DNA of 64,000 bases, taken from the NCBI GenBank assembly GCA_002633025.1, contig NMRB01000010.1, positions 6,788-70,787 of the forward strand. The letters run 5' to 3'. A program made the translations under genes and the position numbers. The notes beneath the pieces were generated by a model, which was not told the DNA's origin, did not search any database, and was given only the letters and a program-made list of their open reading frames with translations. The DNA is from Notospermus geniculatus. Lineage: Eukaryota > Nemertea > Pilidiophora > Heteronemertea > Lineidae. Shown here piece by piece: positions 21,349-33,791 of the stretch (position 1 is the first letter of the stretch; each line of letters begins with the position of its first letter).

Positions 21349-21595
21349 NNNNNNNNNNNNNNNNNNNNNNNNNNNNNNNNNNNNNNNNNNNNNNNNNNNN
21401 NNNNNNNNNNNNNNNNNNNNNNNNNNNNNNNNNNNNNNNNNNNNNNNNNNNNNNNNNNNNNNNNNNNNNNNNNNNNNNNNNNNNNNNNNNNNNNNNNNNN
21501 NNNNNNNNNNNNNNNNNNNNNNNNNNNNNNNNNNNNNNNNNNNNNNNNNNNNNNNNNNNNNNNNNNNNNNNNNNNNNNNNNNNNNNNNNNNNNNN
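21349..21595. other. Assembly gap (N run, 247 bp)
   Basis: The sequence is N throughout. Frames that cross it are artefacts. Confidence 0.99.
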
Positions 21596-24271
21596 TCATC
21601 ATTATGGTTTGCAGCTTGCCTGACAAATAAAGTTTACCTCTAGAAGAAATAATCTCGGATTATATCATGAACCATAATGTTCCAATGAAACCATGCAGAT
21701 AAAACCCTAATTAGCCATTTGAATGGAATTGCATGATAATCACTAAGTGTACATGTATGTAAGAAACATTTTTAACATCATTAGTAAAAAACAATGAATA
21801 CGGAATTGAGGTTTTATACAATTTGGACATGCAATAACAACCAAACTATGCCTGACAAGTCTTTTTTTATGGTCGTTGCTTGTATGCAATCTCATCAGTC
21901 AGAGTGGATATTATGGGAAAGGCTAATCTCTGTAACAGTACAGGAAAAAAATTTGAATCAAGAGCTGAGCATCAAATAGATAACATTATTAGACAGTATT
22001 GGGTAGAGGCTACATGCAGTGTTAAAGAAGTTGCGTCTGTCTGATAAACAACAGGACCAATCGGCTTCGGTAAATGTCTTGTGAGTTACATTGTGCAATG
22101 GCTGGCTGACTGGAATGAAATTATCATGTGAAGGAGGATTCGACTTCTGTCTGAATCTTGACCCTTACGCGCCCAAACTCGCCGTTTGGCGAGCGTGGCC
22201 TGCACCACACACCCTCGGACATTCCATAGAATCGTAACCAGTAGACCGACCAACGGTTTTCGAGTCATAGACGTTTTAAGATTGGCAACCTAAACGTAGG
22301 CAGAATGTGACTATTTACTCACAACTTGCATCTTTGGCTCTGGCCTGTTTCTCTCACAGACATTTTGGAAGAAGCAAACCTGCATGAGGTCGTGGCCCAT
22401 TTAGTTGCCTCCAGAATGAGTGTTTTGTCACCAGTTTTGGTTGCATTTTTTGGGAGCTAGGCGCGTTTTTGTAGACACATCAGAAATTCATGTTACACAA
22501 TGTACACATTTCAAATTTATCCGGGCGCGAAATGGTTAAAAAAGAATGACCTACATGTACATGTATCTGGCTTCTTGATACAAATTTGTAAAGACGATGT
22601 CCATCAATAAAAGCCATTAGGTTTATACAATGATGTGACCACCAGAGAACAGAATATCCTATCTCCCTCTGATATGCCTTACCCCAAACAGGTTTCCAAA
22701 CATGTTGAAGAAGCTCTCTTTGTCAATAGCTATCGGGAAGTAGCATTCTTTATTTGTGGCCATTCGAATCTCTGGTTTCATACACTGAAGCTCCATTCAT
22801 GACTTACGTTATTTGTAAGTGTTGCAAGCGTTGAAAATTTAATTCCTCGTTTCTGATCGCAGTGCCCTAATATGCTCTTTTGCATATTTCGCCTGGTTCT
22901 TTTCATTAGTTATTCTCAATGGAACGGGCTAGTGACTGAATGGTACTCCATCCTGTCCACCCATGATCCTTGTAATACTGCACAGATTTTTCTCCTGTGA
23001 GATCACATGTATTGGTGATCCGCGTTGGCTTATGATGGTTGTTTCAGAGTAATATGGGGCTACATGTAAGGTCCCTTATGACTATGAAAAAAAACAAAAT
23101 CCTGTTAAGGTTTTCATGGTAAAGTATGTGATACTTCCAAGCAGCATCCCAGAGGTAGCAGTGCTTGTCTTCAACTAGATGTACCACAGAACTGAATGCA
23201 ATGCCGTGATGGAACCGTGAATGTCGTGAACCTAGTGGGAAGTTACCAAAGGGTTCGAAATAAAAAAAGCAGAACATCATGATACAGTCCATACAAAAAT
23301 ACCCATAGTCCACTGATATAGCCGCACTAAAAAAATTAATATACATGTAGGCTGTTGGAGCAAATTTGTTACTTTTGGCCACATTGGGCATTTGATTGTT
23401 ACCGTATAGGATATTTCGCCAAATGACCCTCTGACCTGAACTTCTGCGGATGCGACTTCTGTTTTGGCCCCTAGTTTGTTTTAAACATCAGAATGATGGC
23501 CATCAGCTTTCCTACCAGTCTAGAAACAAATAATTCACTCTCGATATCCTCATGTTTGCCTCCTTCTTTGGGCTAGTGAACTGATCGATAAACTTCAGCA
23601 TAAAATGTAGCCAGTGCCATTGTGTGTAAACAAAATGGACTCGCAAAGAATACAGACTCTATGCGATATTGCGCAAAACGCAGGAAGTAGTACACTTGAG
23701 TTGCCGTGGCTTGATTTGAAGTATCCACCAATTTTTGAATATTTTCGCCTGAAGTAGCCATTGGTGCTGTGAAGGACTAGCGCTGAGTGTTGGTGTGTGA
23801 TATTTATGATAATGGTGGACATTTTGACTTGCACTTTCTTCATTATTAATGGTTGCATTTCTGCTGGCAAAAATTCTTGTTGTTCCATTGAATTGCCATG
23901 AATTTGACCATATTGCCATGAATTTGACTATATTGTAGGACATGCATTGTCTATAGACTTTCTCTCCTATGATGCCTAGAATTTGTCTTCAACAACTGCC
24001 TCATTGTTTCTATATTTTCATTGTTTCACACCGAATTTTAGAAAAAAACAAGAAAAAAGTACCGGTGTCAGTGGGTTCTAATGAAACCAAAGAAAAATGC
24101 CCATTATTTTAACCCTAACTTCACCACTCTGCGCTGGAACTTGTCACCGCCAAGATGTGTTTTGTAACTGAATGAATCTATTGTTTGACACCAGGAGTCT
24201 CGTGCCGGTGTAGTTCATAGAGTTGCTTTCGATTGTTTGGGTCCAGCTGGTTTGTTCAAACACAATGCACA
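21596..24271. other. Unannotated DNA
   Basis: Short frames on both strands, none with a recognisable motif (23044-23391 and 23595-23943 on minus are the longest). GAATTTGACCATATTGCCAT is doubled as a short direct repeat at about 23897-23935. I found no inverted-repeat element. Confidence 0.3.
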
Positions 24272-24466
24272 ATGAGGACCCGCAAGTGTTTTTACGCAGA
24301 GATCAGTGTCCGCTCTTTGTCCGGATTCCCCGTCGAGGGGGGAGAACTAGCCAACTCCTACTTCAAGAGATTTGCCGCTACTTTGCTGTATCGCCGCTCC
24401 TGTGCAAATTGTCTGAAGAACGTCGTCGATGCCAGCATTAACTCTCAGAACAGCCGAGTTAATTGA
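24272..24466 (+). CDS. Candidate short coding exon or gene, 64 codons, unrecognised
   Basis: ATG at 24272 opens a frame ending in TGA at 24466. Codon choice looks gene-like: many third positions are C or G (ACC CGC AAG, GAG ATC, GTC CGC, AAC TCC TAC TTC AAG), unlike the AT-rich flanks. The peptide starts MRTRKCFYAE, contains GGELANSYFKRF and LYRRSCANCLKN with a C-x2-C pair, and is charged and not membrane-like. No signal peptide or known domain is recognised. It could be a terminal exon of a larger gene, a small gene or a chance open stretch. A second frame is open over nearly the same bases (24223-24441). Function unknown. Confidence 0.3.
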   Translation: MRTRKCFYAEISVRSLSGFPVEGGELANSYFKRFAATLLYRRSCANCLKNVVDASINSQNSRVN

Positions 24467-27400
24467 TCAACGATGTACACTCCATTCACAAGGCATAGTA
24501 CTACAAGTTACGCGAATGGTAGTAAGTGACACTGACACAGCCAATCAATGGAATGGAGTCACTACTAACATGCATGAAACTGTGTACTTGAGAGATACAT
24601 CTCCAAGATTTCACGAGAGATGTGCCATGCATCTTTTGCTCTTGAAACAAGAAGCACTCAAAATTTTGTCGATACGCTGAGTAGTACACAGTATATATAG
24701 GTTTGGTATGATTATGGGACATTTGAACTAACGATATAACTTAAGCTGGTGATATTCTTCCTGAGTAGGCCAGAGGTGAACAGATGCTTGGGAATGATTG
24801 ATTTTATGTAATACTTGTTTGTTGAGTTATTGTGTTGCTGTAATTCGTGCTGCATTTTCAAGATATTTTTGTATACTTTTTTGATGTCTGGAACACAGGC
24901 TGTAACAATTGAAGTATACATGTATATACATGTACAGTATACAAAAAACTTACAATTCTACAAATATTGTGCAATTTCTTTGAAAGATTGCACTCTGTTC
25001 CATGGAAAGTGGCATGTCGCAAATGGGACTGTAAAACTTTGAAGTGTGCCAACTTAAGAATCTGGTACGCCATGCACTGCAGTGAGATGCTTTGGTAGCT
25101 CTATGTCGAGAAAATATTTTTTTGATAAATTTTGTGTCCAATCAACACGTATTCGGATTTTCTGATCCGAGGTAGCAGTAATGACCTATTTTCATCTGTA
25201 TCCAAAATAATGTAAATTTTATGAAATTCATGATAAAGATGTATTGCACGTGTGTCTTTTGATGAAAAATTACGAAGTCTGTGAGGAGGTGGGCTGTTGA
25301 GCCCTTACGAGCGCCTGTATTATGTAAGAGACAAAGAAAACCCGTACTCAAAGACGGGTCTTGTGTACGTGTATTCTGGAACTGATGCTGAGATTTCTTG
25401 TGGCGGTGTTGTTATGTAACACATGCGATGAACAGTAAAATGTTATATGAAAGGATAAAATGTGGTTTGTTTGTCAATTGCGGGCAGCTTGCCTCCCCGT
25501 GACCCTTTGTTACTGGAGATTAGCTAAGACCCTTTGTGTGGAAAAAATTCTTGCAAGGGGCTCAGATCATAATGCAACTTCATAATTATATTTTGATTCA
25601 GCCAATATCGTGAAGGGGTTCCACGACTGTATTGAAAAGTGGACAATAGTTGGTCCCTTGATATTCATCTGCAAGAAGGCACACAGGTGACTGGGGGTTA
25701 GAATATCAATGTAAGGGTTTGCCAGGACAGGGGCATAATGCCTTGACAGGCGGGATAGCTTTGGGGGATTCCAGGGGTCAACGGGACCCTCATTGAATCA
25801 TATTATGTAAAGTTTCATCATTATTAAGCAACAAAGAATCACATCGCCAGGTGCTGCTGCAGTGAATAGAATTTAACCCTCTTCTTAAGGGATGAAACCC
25901 TCGATGTTGTTGCCATCCGGGAGACAATGGAAGGGTCTCAAAACCCCATGAGAGCTGTGGTAAGGGTCTTACGGTCCATTTTCCAATATGGACCACCAGG
26001 CCACGAAAATTGAGCATTTTCTCTCCTTTCTTGTGTTTATTACGAAGTTTGTTGCTCCTTTGCATTCTTTGGTTGAAGATAATGAAGTTATTTGTAGAGG
26101 CGGAAGGTTTGGCGTGAGATCATGCATATCAATGAGGCAATGCTGATATTCTGTGGGAACCATTTTACAGCCTTCTTGATAGATATTTGTCGTCAGTTGT
26201 GAGTAGTTGAGCAATATATGTATTAAGAGTGTATTAAAATCTTCTTTCATTTTTAAACTGATATGTAAACAACAGAGATTGGCTTCTGTTTGTTTATTGG
26301 CGTATTTTTAAATAGCACAGATATCGATGGCTTAAGTGCCAAGTAAATTTTAATAAGGAAGTAAAAATTTGAAAAGAAACACTGATGCACGACATTGCTT
26401 TCTGAAGTTAAGTGTCTCAGCACTAAGGACTAAAAAGTGAGCATCTTCTTTAGCAACATCCCAAATACGTGGGATAGATCAACTCTTGTGTCCAAAATTA
26501 CCACTGATCCTGAGGTGCTGGCATGATTAGTCACTCTAAGAAGAAATCCAAGCAGAGGCTATCGCATATTGAAATAAATAAAAACTGAAATTTGCAAATC
26601 ACAACAGCAGACCCTCCTAGCCCTACTGAAAAATGTATTGGCTGTGACAATAAAATGAATTAATGTATATCAATCAATATAAATATTATGTATGATTTGA
26701 GCAAATTTGGCTGAAATCCTGTGAAGTATATATGTACTGTTCTGTTGTTTTTATTGCCATTTGATACTGTTCATGTTCTTGTAGTTGACCTATTCAAGTT
26801 CAAGTGCCCAGCAGACAGTGAATTTCCTTCAAAAGTGATGACGCTTGAAACACAATCCCAAGCAACTTTTCAAGTATTCTCACATATGTTTGAAAAACAG
26901 TCGCTTCATTTGTGTATTGTCTGTCTCCCAATATGACTTGTCATAACAAAGATCATAAATGTAACTCAACTCGCTTTAAGGTTTCTATTGCAGAAATGCC
27001 ACCTAAGTATCCTATTTTCTCGAATTCAAAATGGTACTTGAGATTTAAGGGCACACTTGGACCCTTTTATCTTGCCACCAGCTGCTGATGTTGGTACCAT
27101 TCACCTATACTGCCCTCCTGACCCAGACTAAACTTACAGGACATTGGATCCAGTTCAGATGGCTCAAATTCGATGTAGCCACTTCAGAATTGATTCAAAT
27201 TAAACTTGACAATGGAACCACATCAGAGGTTTTTAGAATGACCACTTCATATGTAATATGATGTCAGGATATGATAATACGTGGCGTTATTGTGAGAGAA
27301 ATGGTGCAAATTCATATTGACATAAAAACTAGGTTGCTGACATCGACAGCTCACTCAGCTGAGTCACAGTTTAGTTCTTGACATTTTTAAACGATTGAAA

Positions 27401-29159
27401 CAACTTTGGGACCACAAAAAGAAAGGAAGGCATTTATTTTTTGACCCCAGATGTTTTCATCAGCTTCGTGAAAAGGATCACACCTTGTGTTAAAACTGTG
27501 TGCCCTGGATGTGTGCTTCTTGGTGTGCACAAAATCTTTGGGGGTTGCCCTTTCGTGCATGGGGGGGGGGGGGTCAATACTGATCTCTTCAACATCACAT
27601 CAATATCACTTTGAGTCGTTTGGCTAGAACACTAACAACACAAAGTTTTTGTGAATTAGCAACTCAGTAAAAAATTCTGGTGAGCAGATTCTCAGACGGA
27701 GATTTATCCCTGACTATTTCGATTATTCTTTTTTGTGTGGCAGTGTGATCTCTTTTCTTCATTTGGTTGATATTCAGCCAACAGTAATTTCAAAATTTCG
27801 TAAGGTTGCTTTCAGAATAACCTAATTTTATCTCGATTGAGCCCATTATGAAAAATCCAATATCAGATATTTGCCTGACCCCGTCGCTTGATCAGCAACA
27901 CTTACATTGGAAACTGTCTACATTCACAATCAAAATTAGATAAATAGTTTAATTTTATTGAATGTCCGAGTTCTTAGCCGTATTCCCTCACTGGGAACCC
28001 AATATTGGCTGTGTTTCACTGTCTGGTTCAATGTTTGAAGACCACTGATCTTATGCAGATATTCACAGTTGGTTATACGTAAAGTTAGAGTGAAATGCGT
28101 TTCAAATAGAGCTTGCAATTTTAGCCCAAGTTGAAACATTTCACTGCGGATGTACTACGTGTATGTGTGTGTGTGTTAGAAGTAGACTTGTTAGTATGAT
28201 GCTATGTTTAACCAATATTGGCCAGCTTCATCACATCAATATTGACATTGGTCACCACTCATCATCTTGTCGTCGATCCTTCTTATCCAATTCATTCCTA
28301 CAAAAAATCAATCACTAATGCAACCCAAACAAGCTGCACTGATTCGTATCAGTTCGACATGATGCACTTAGCTACTGGACGAGTGAGTCTGGACTAGAAC
28401 CTGGGATGGTCTCATCTCATCTTCAAATCAATAATCACTTATGATGCAAAGCCAACCTCGGACACTATACTGACCTATGAATGGTCAGAATTTCGCTCTG
28501 TCAGAGATAAATTATGTCACCGTCAGAACAGACAGTGCAATATTACACATTGTCCAATAGGATTTATTCTTGTGTGGTTACTCAGCTCCGAGGGCATGGT
28601 ATGACTAGCAATTAGATCTCATGTCCTTGAACGATGGTCCATCAGAATAATGGTTTGCACAATCAATTGTTTTTCTTGTCGGTGGGTTTCTTTGTCTGTT
28701 TGTAATGAAAAGGCAATTGGCTTTGAGAGTCAAGGCCGTCACGCCTTTGCTTCTGCCATTTCATGTCTGTTTTTTCAATCACCTTGTGCAAATACACTTA
28801 CAAGTCTGTGTGAACTTATTTCCTTCACATCAGTCTGTCCTGACTTGACTCTTAAAAAGAGGGCAGCATCGGGGATCACAGTCAGATAATGTTTGTCAAT
28901 TTCAGTTAATTGTGGTGGCTAGAGCCAAGAAAAATTTGCAAGGGGTTTTCTTAAAAAGAAGTTATTAATTTTCCATTAGTTTGCTGTTCATAGCGTTGTG
29001 TTATGATTAATCTTAGTAATGGGAATAATGGCTGCTGAAAGGAGACCAGTGCTGCTACAACCATATTGGTAATGAACATCGAAGTATGATCATATCTTGA
29101 AATTATCTACCATTGGTGCTGCAAAATGTTGGCTTTTCATATTCTTTTCTGGTACATGT
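24467..29159. other. Long unannotated stretch
   Basis: AT-rich DNA with only short frames. Visible low-complexity items are a run of 13 G at 27561-27573 and a (TG)n run at about 28160-28176. ACATGTACATG words occur near 24920. No SINE, inverted-repeat element or splice-bounded frame could be supported. Confidence 0.35.
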
Positions 29160-29262
29160 AGCTCGACTAGAAAGTGCCTCAGGAAGACGCCGGTTGGGGT
29201 CGAAAATTTGTGAAATTCGGAGACGACCCTTCGTATTATATCATTTTGTGTGTCGTTCTCTC
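29160..29262 (+). repeat. Hairpin-bearing dispersed repeat, copy 3
   Basis: GCTCGACTAGAAAGTGCC is followed by a CTCAGGA box (third base changed), a stem with one mismatch (GACGCC-GGTT-GGGGTC), then GAAAATTTGTGAAATTC and GGAGACGACC, and ends ATCATTTTGTGTGTCG. The mismatches point to an older copy. Confidence 0.75.
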
Positions 29263-29577
29263 ATATTCATTCAATGAGCAAAATATCTGGTAAGCCCACC
29301 AATCTGCCAGATTGGAAGCAAGTATGCTGTGACTGATAATGTTGTGAATGTTGTTATTCTGCAGAAGTTTCACAACAATCCTTTCCCCGTCGTCTATGCT
29401 GAAATACGCAAAGCTGCAATAATGCGTAAGTCTCCAGCCAAGTCATTCATGCAATTGTAATCCCGAATGCCCAAGAGCCTGGACAAATCTATTGTCTGGA
29501 TGAAGTTAGCCGCTCCGCTTACAAAGAATGTTTCCTCTAATCTCATCAGAAAACCTCATTACGTTTTTTGTTGTCAG

Positions 29578-29753
29578 GCAGCGATGGTGAATTTTTGCCA
29601 GAGGTCATTAGTGTGAGTGCTGTGCATGAGACAGGAATCCCATTGAGACTTCAGCCAATGAATGGACAGCCAATCACTGGTAGCCACTACCGTTGTTTTT
29701 TCCCTGTTTGTCATGGAAATGGATTGGGTTTGATATCTGAGATTAATCATTGG
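29578..29753 (+). CDS. Candidate exon after a strong acceptor-like site, unrecognised
   Basis: TTACGTTTTTTGTTGTCAG ending at 29577 is a good vertebrate-style splice acceptor. The frame after it is open through EFLPEVISVSAVHETG and MNGQPITGSHYRC and runs into the tandem duplication at 29754, where it stops at 29810. A donor-like AGT|GTGAGT near 29612 could instead make a 35-base exon. The peptide matches no family I know. It may be a real exon of a gene lying elsewhere, or chance. Confidence 0.2.
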
Positions 29754-31185
29754 ACCCAGCATTTCATAATGAATGATAATTTATCTTCATCCATCATGGA
29801 CGACATTTGAACTTCTCAATTGTCTGCCGGCGAGAGCAGATGAAGGCCCAATGGCCGCATTGACCAAGAGTCACGACGCGATGTACGAGGGGTGGACAGG
29901 TAGGATGAGTAGTGGGAGCCGAGTTCCCATAAATTTCATAGCTACGGATGAGAATATCTTAAGGAGATTATACTCCTGACCAGATATCTACTATCAGTTC
30001 CTAATGGGATGGATGGGAAGTCAATGGTTTGAGTGACCTGACTGCTGCTGATGATGCAAGAGAAGATAAGTGAGAGAAGGTGGGAAATGCCAAATAGGAA
30101 AAGATGACATCAAAATTGATGGGTGACCGTATCCATGGTTAATTTCTATAGCTTAAATGGCTATATATTTTCCTGTAGAACTAGGGCATCAATTTGCTAC
30201 CACAGCATCAACTAAACCTAAGATTAACCAAAATTCTGAGTTTCCCCATCAGATACGTAGCTAAACTCTCAGTCATCACATTCTTGGGGTTATCTCTACA
30301 ACCCCCCAGTCATCTTTCAATTATAAGAACATAAAACACGATTCGGTGCATGCAGTCACAGATGTGAAAATCCATGTGTATGACGGTGGTCCGAACATGG
30401 TGTATGACACACCATTGTATCAAAATCACCAGACAGATCTCGGGCTGGTCATTAAAACATAAATTTACCCAGCATTTCATAATGAATGATAATTTATCTT
30501 CATCCATCATGGGCGACATTTGAACTTCTCAATTGTCTGTCGGCGAGAGCAGATGAAGGCCCAATGGCCGCATTGACCAAGAGTCACGACGCGATGTACG
30601 AGGGGTGGACAGGTAGGATGAGTAGTGGGAGCCGAGTTCCCATAAATTTCATAGCTACGGATGAGAATATCTTAAGGAGATTATACTCCTGACCAGATAT
30701 CTGCTATCCGTTCCTAATGGGATGGATGGGAAGTCAATGGTTGGGGTTACCTGACTGCTGCTGATGATGCAAGAGAAGATAAGTGAGAGAAGGTGGGAAA
30801 TGCCAAATAAGAAAAGATGACATCAAAATTAATGGGTGACCGTATCCATGGTTAATTTCTATAGCTTAAATGGCTATATTTTCCTCAGTTTAAAATAGGG
30901 CATCAATTTGCTACCGCAATTTCAACTAAACGTAAGATTAACCAAAATTCTGAGTTTCCCCAACAGATAGGCTATGTACCTAAACTCTCAGTCATCACAT
31001 TCTTATAGGGTTATCTCTACAACCCCCAGTCATCTTTCAATTATAAGAACATAAAACACCATTCGGTGCATGCAGTCACAGATGTGAAAATCAATGTGTA
31101 TGACGGTGGTCCGAACATGGTGTATGACACACCATTGTATCAAAATCACCAGACAGATCTCGGGCTGGTCATTAAAACATAAATT
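29754..31185 (+). repeat. Head-to-tail duplication, two units of about 715 bp
   Basis: Unit 1 is 29754-30466 and unit 2 is 30467-31185. Both begin ACCCAGCATTTCATAATG and end CATTAAAACATAAATT, with scattered substitutions and small indels between them. Unit 2 ends directly at a single N (31186). Each unit carries a 68-codon frame (29773-29979 and 30486-30692) with nearly identical peptides, including GWTGRMSSGSRVPINF, but no known motif. The duplication may be real or an assembly join of two haplotypes. Confidence 0.9.
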
Positions 31186-31186
31186 N
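31186..31186. other. Single ambiguous base at a duplication border
   Basis: One N sits exactly where the second unit of the tandem duplication ends, which suggests an uncertain assembly join. Confidence 0.95.
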
Positions 31187-32628
31187 TGCTGATAGACTTC
31201 AAAGTACATGTTTAGTTGAAGTAAATGGATGGGGGAGCTGAACAGAAGTAAGTGGCCGGTGTTCATCGTTACTAGCTCCTATTTTGTGGTCAAGGCATTG
31301 GGCAGTCGAAATGAATATCAACATCAAATATGATGTACTGAGACTTACAATGTAGTCTAAACATTGGGCAGTAGAAATGAGCTCTTACATGTACCTTCTT
31401 TACATGAAAAATATCTGGTTATTCACAACACAACTATTCAAACTATCTGGTGTTGTCAATATTTCTTGTTGAACTCTAATCATCTGATAACAAACGTAAC
31501 TAGAATATCCATAGTTCTGGCCATTTCAGACACAGATGGTCAGAAAAATATCGTCTTGGGCAAGGAGTGAAAGTCCAGCTTTGTCTATCGGGCAATAAAA
31601 CGCACGTAACCACAAAACTGCTTGATTTATGGTTTGAATTACTAACTTTCTTCTGTATTTGACCAGAGAAAGTTATGGTCGATGAACCAAAATTATATGA
31701 TGTTCTAAAAGTGACATCTGGACGATACAGTGACTGGAAACTGGGACTTTGTTGTAAAATACATGTAGTGCTGTTTAAATTTCTAATTTCCTGTGGCATC
31801 CATATTGATGACTATACTAAGTTCCCTCACTTTATTCACGTTCCTTTACTTAAATCCACTCTCTATTGAATTCAGTGTGTTGGGAGGGTGCTGGTAGAGG
31901 TCCCATAGCCTCGTGAAGGTCCCCAAAATGCTTGTCTGAAACGTACTTCAAAGAATCAAGCCCTAGTTTTCATCACACATTGAAGACTCTGCAGGCAGAC
32001 CTGTAATGTATTCAGATAGAGAGAGTACATTTTACACTACACTAACGTGGGGGACGTAAGCACTTTTTGAAGAGTGAATTCAATATAGTGTGGCTTTAAC
32101 TTCATTTCACGTCACTTTACTTCAGCTTACTTCAACTTCACTTTACTTCACTTAAATACTCCAGTCATTTCAGCGAACCTTAAGTGACAAATACATTGGC
32201 TCGTTGGAAGATGCCCCATAATTTAAACTCAGTCTTTGACAACAGATGGTCAATGCATTACTATGCCATTGACCACTTATCTAACATGGGCTAAACCCTT
32301 AATAGGAAAACAGCATCACTTTTCCAATCCATTGCTTCTTTAATGGATAAAATGAACCAAATGGCTTTTAGAATGTTAATATCAACTGCAAACATGGAAA
32401 TGTATGTTTCCAAAATGATATTGATGTGTGGATTATTAATTGGCAAGCTGCTGTGTGGGCTGTCCAGACTCAACGGTCCAGCGCCCATTCTATTGTATCG
32501 TGACCTTGATTATTGAATGAAGGATGAGCCTTCTGATATCAGCCAAGGACAGTTAATGATAAAATGATGGGCACTGATGAGAGGTGATTAAATTTTCTTT
32601 TCAAATTTTTAAAAGGATACAGACTGGG
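31187..32628. other. Unannotated DNA with an (ACTTC)n-like stretch
   Basis: CACTTTACTTC-type words repeat at about 32098-32157. Otherwise only short frames occur, such as 31675-31869 on + and 31500-31799 on minus, without recognisable motifs. Confidence 0.35.
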
Positions 32629-33382
32629 NNNNNNNNNNNNNNNNNNNNNNNNNNNNNNNNNNNNNNNNNNNNNNNNNNNNNNNNNNNNNNNNNNNNNNNN
32701 NNNNNNNNNNNNNNNNNNNNNNNNNNNNNNNNNNNNNNNNNNNNNNNNNNNNNNNNNNNNNNNNNNNNNNNNNNNNNNNNNNNNNNNNNNNNNNNNNNNN
32801 NNNNNNNNNNNNNNNNNNNNNNNNNNNNNNNNNNNNNNNNNNNNNNNNNNNNNNNNNNNNNNNNNNNNNNNNNNNNNNNNNNNNNNNNNNNNNNNNNNNN
32901 NNNNNNNNNNNNNNNNNNNNNNNNNNNNNNNNNNNNNNNNNNNNNNNNNNNNNNNNNNNNNNNNNNNNNNNNNNNNNNNNNNNNNNNNNNNNNNNNNNNN
33001 NNNNNNNNNNNNNNNNNNNNNNNNNNNNNNNNNNNNNNNNNNNNNNNNNNNNNNNNNNNNNNNNNNNNNNNNNNNNNNNNNNNNNNNNNNNNNNNNNNNN
33101 NNNNNNNNNNNNNNNNNNNNNNNNNNNNNNNNNNNNNNNNNNNNNNNNNNNNNNNNNNNNNNNNNNNNNNNNNNNNNNNNNNNNNNNNNNNNNNNNNNNN
33201 NNNNNNNNNNNNNNNNNNNNNNNNNNNNNNNNNNNNNNNNNNNNNNNNNNNNNNNNNNNNNNNNNNNNNNNNNNNNNNNNNNNNNNNNNNNNNNNNNNNN
33301 NNNNNNNNNNNNNNNNNNNNNNNNNNNNNNNNNNNNNNNNNNNNNNNNNNNNNNNNNNNNNNNNNNNNNNNNNNNNNNNNNN
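32629..33382. other. Assembly gap (N run, 754 bp)
   Basis: The sequence is N throughout. Frames of 260-306 codons across it are artefacts. Confidence 0.99.
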
Positions 33383-33466
33383 TACAAGAATGGACATGAA
33401 TCATTCAATGGATTATTTAATTCCTGTGGAGAGTTACATAGTATGACGTATTGTATCAACCAGTGT

Positions 33467-33791
33467 GATCTGAAACTTGGTACATATTTACCCCTAGGTC
33501 AAATGACCTATGACACCAAGTTTCGGTCCAATTCAAATCTTGGCTTGGCCACCAGGTGGCCAAAACCAAAAACACAAAAAGTGCAATGACGCCAAGCGGT
33601 CATTTTGGAAAATGGACAGCACATATGTCATAAATTGCTCAAGCGACAATGTTTTGACCATGCAATTTTGACCACAATCATATTACCCAGGAACTCAAGG
33701 CTTGCCCTGGAACATTTCATATAACATTTGTCATTTGTTTTTCTGGTACATTTCACCCAGGTGAGAACATGGTCCATGGACCATTTCATTT
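33467..33791 (+). mobile_element. AGGTGAGC-family element, 5'-truncated copy
   Basis: It runs from GATCTGAAACTTGGTACAT through GACACCAAGTTTCGGTCC and GGCCACCAGGTGGCC to CCCAGGTGAGAACATGGTCC and CCATTTCATTTT. An internal block is missing compared with 36995-37526, and the first approximately 90 bp are missing or diverged. Confidence 0.8.

Noticed and set aside
21243-21643. Open frames of 103-127 codons over the first gap
   Set aside because: Most codons are N.
27561-27573. G13 run as regulatory quadruplex
   Set aside because: A single homopolymer is a common sequencing and assembly weak point, and there is no neighbouring promoter feature.
29773-29979. 68-codon frame present in both tandem units, as possible conserved gene
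   Set aside because: Conservation between the two units only reflects the recent duplication. No start context, splice site or family match supports coding.
32539-33459. Open frames of 260-306 codons
   Set aside because: They are almost entirely N and carry no coding information.
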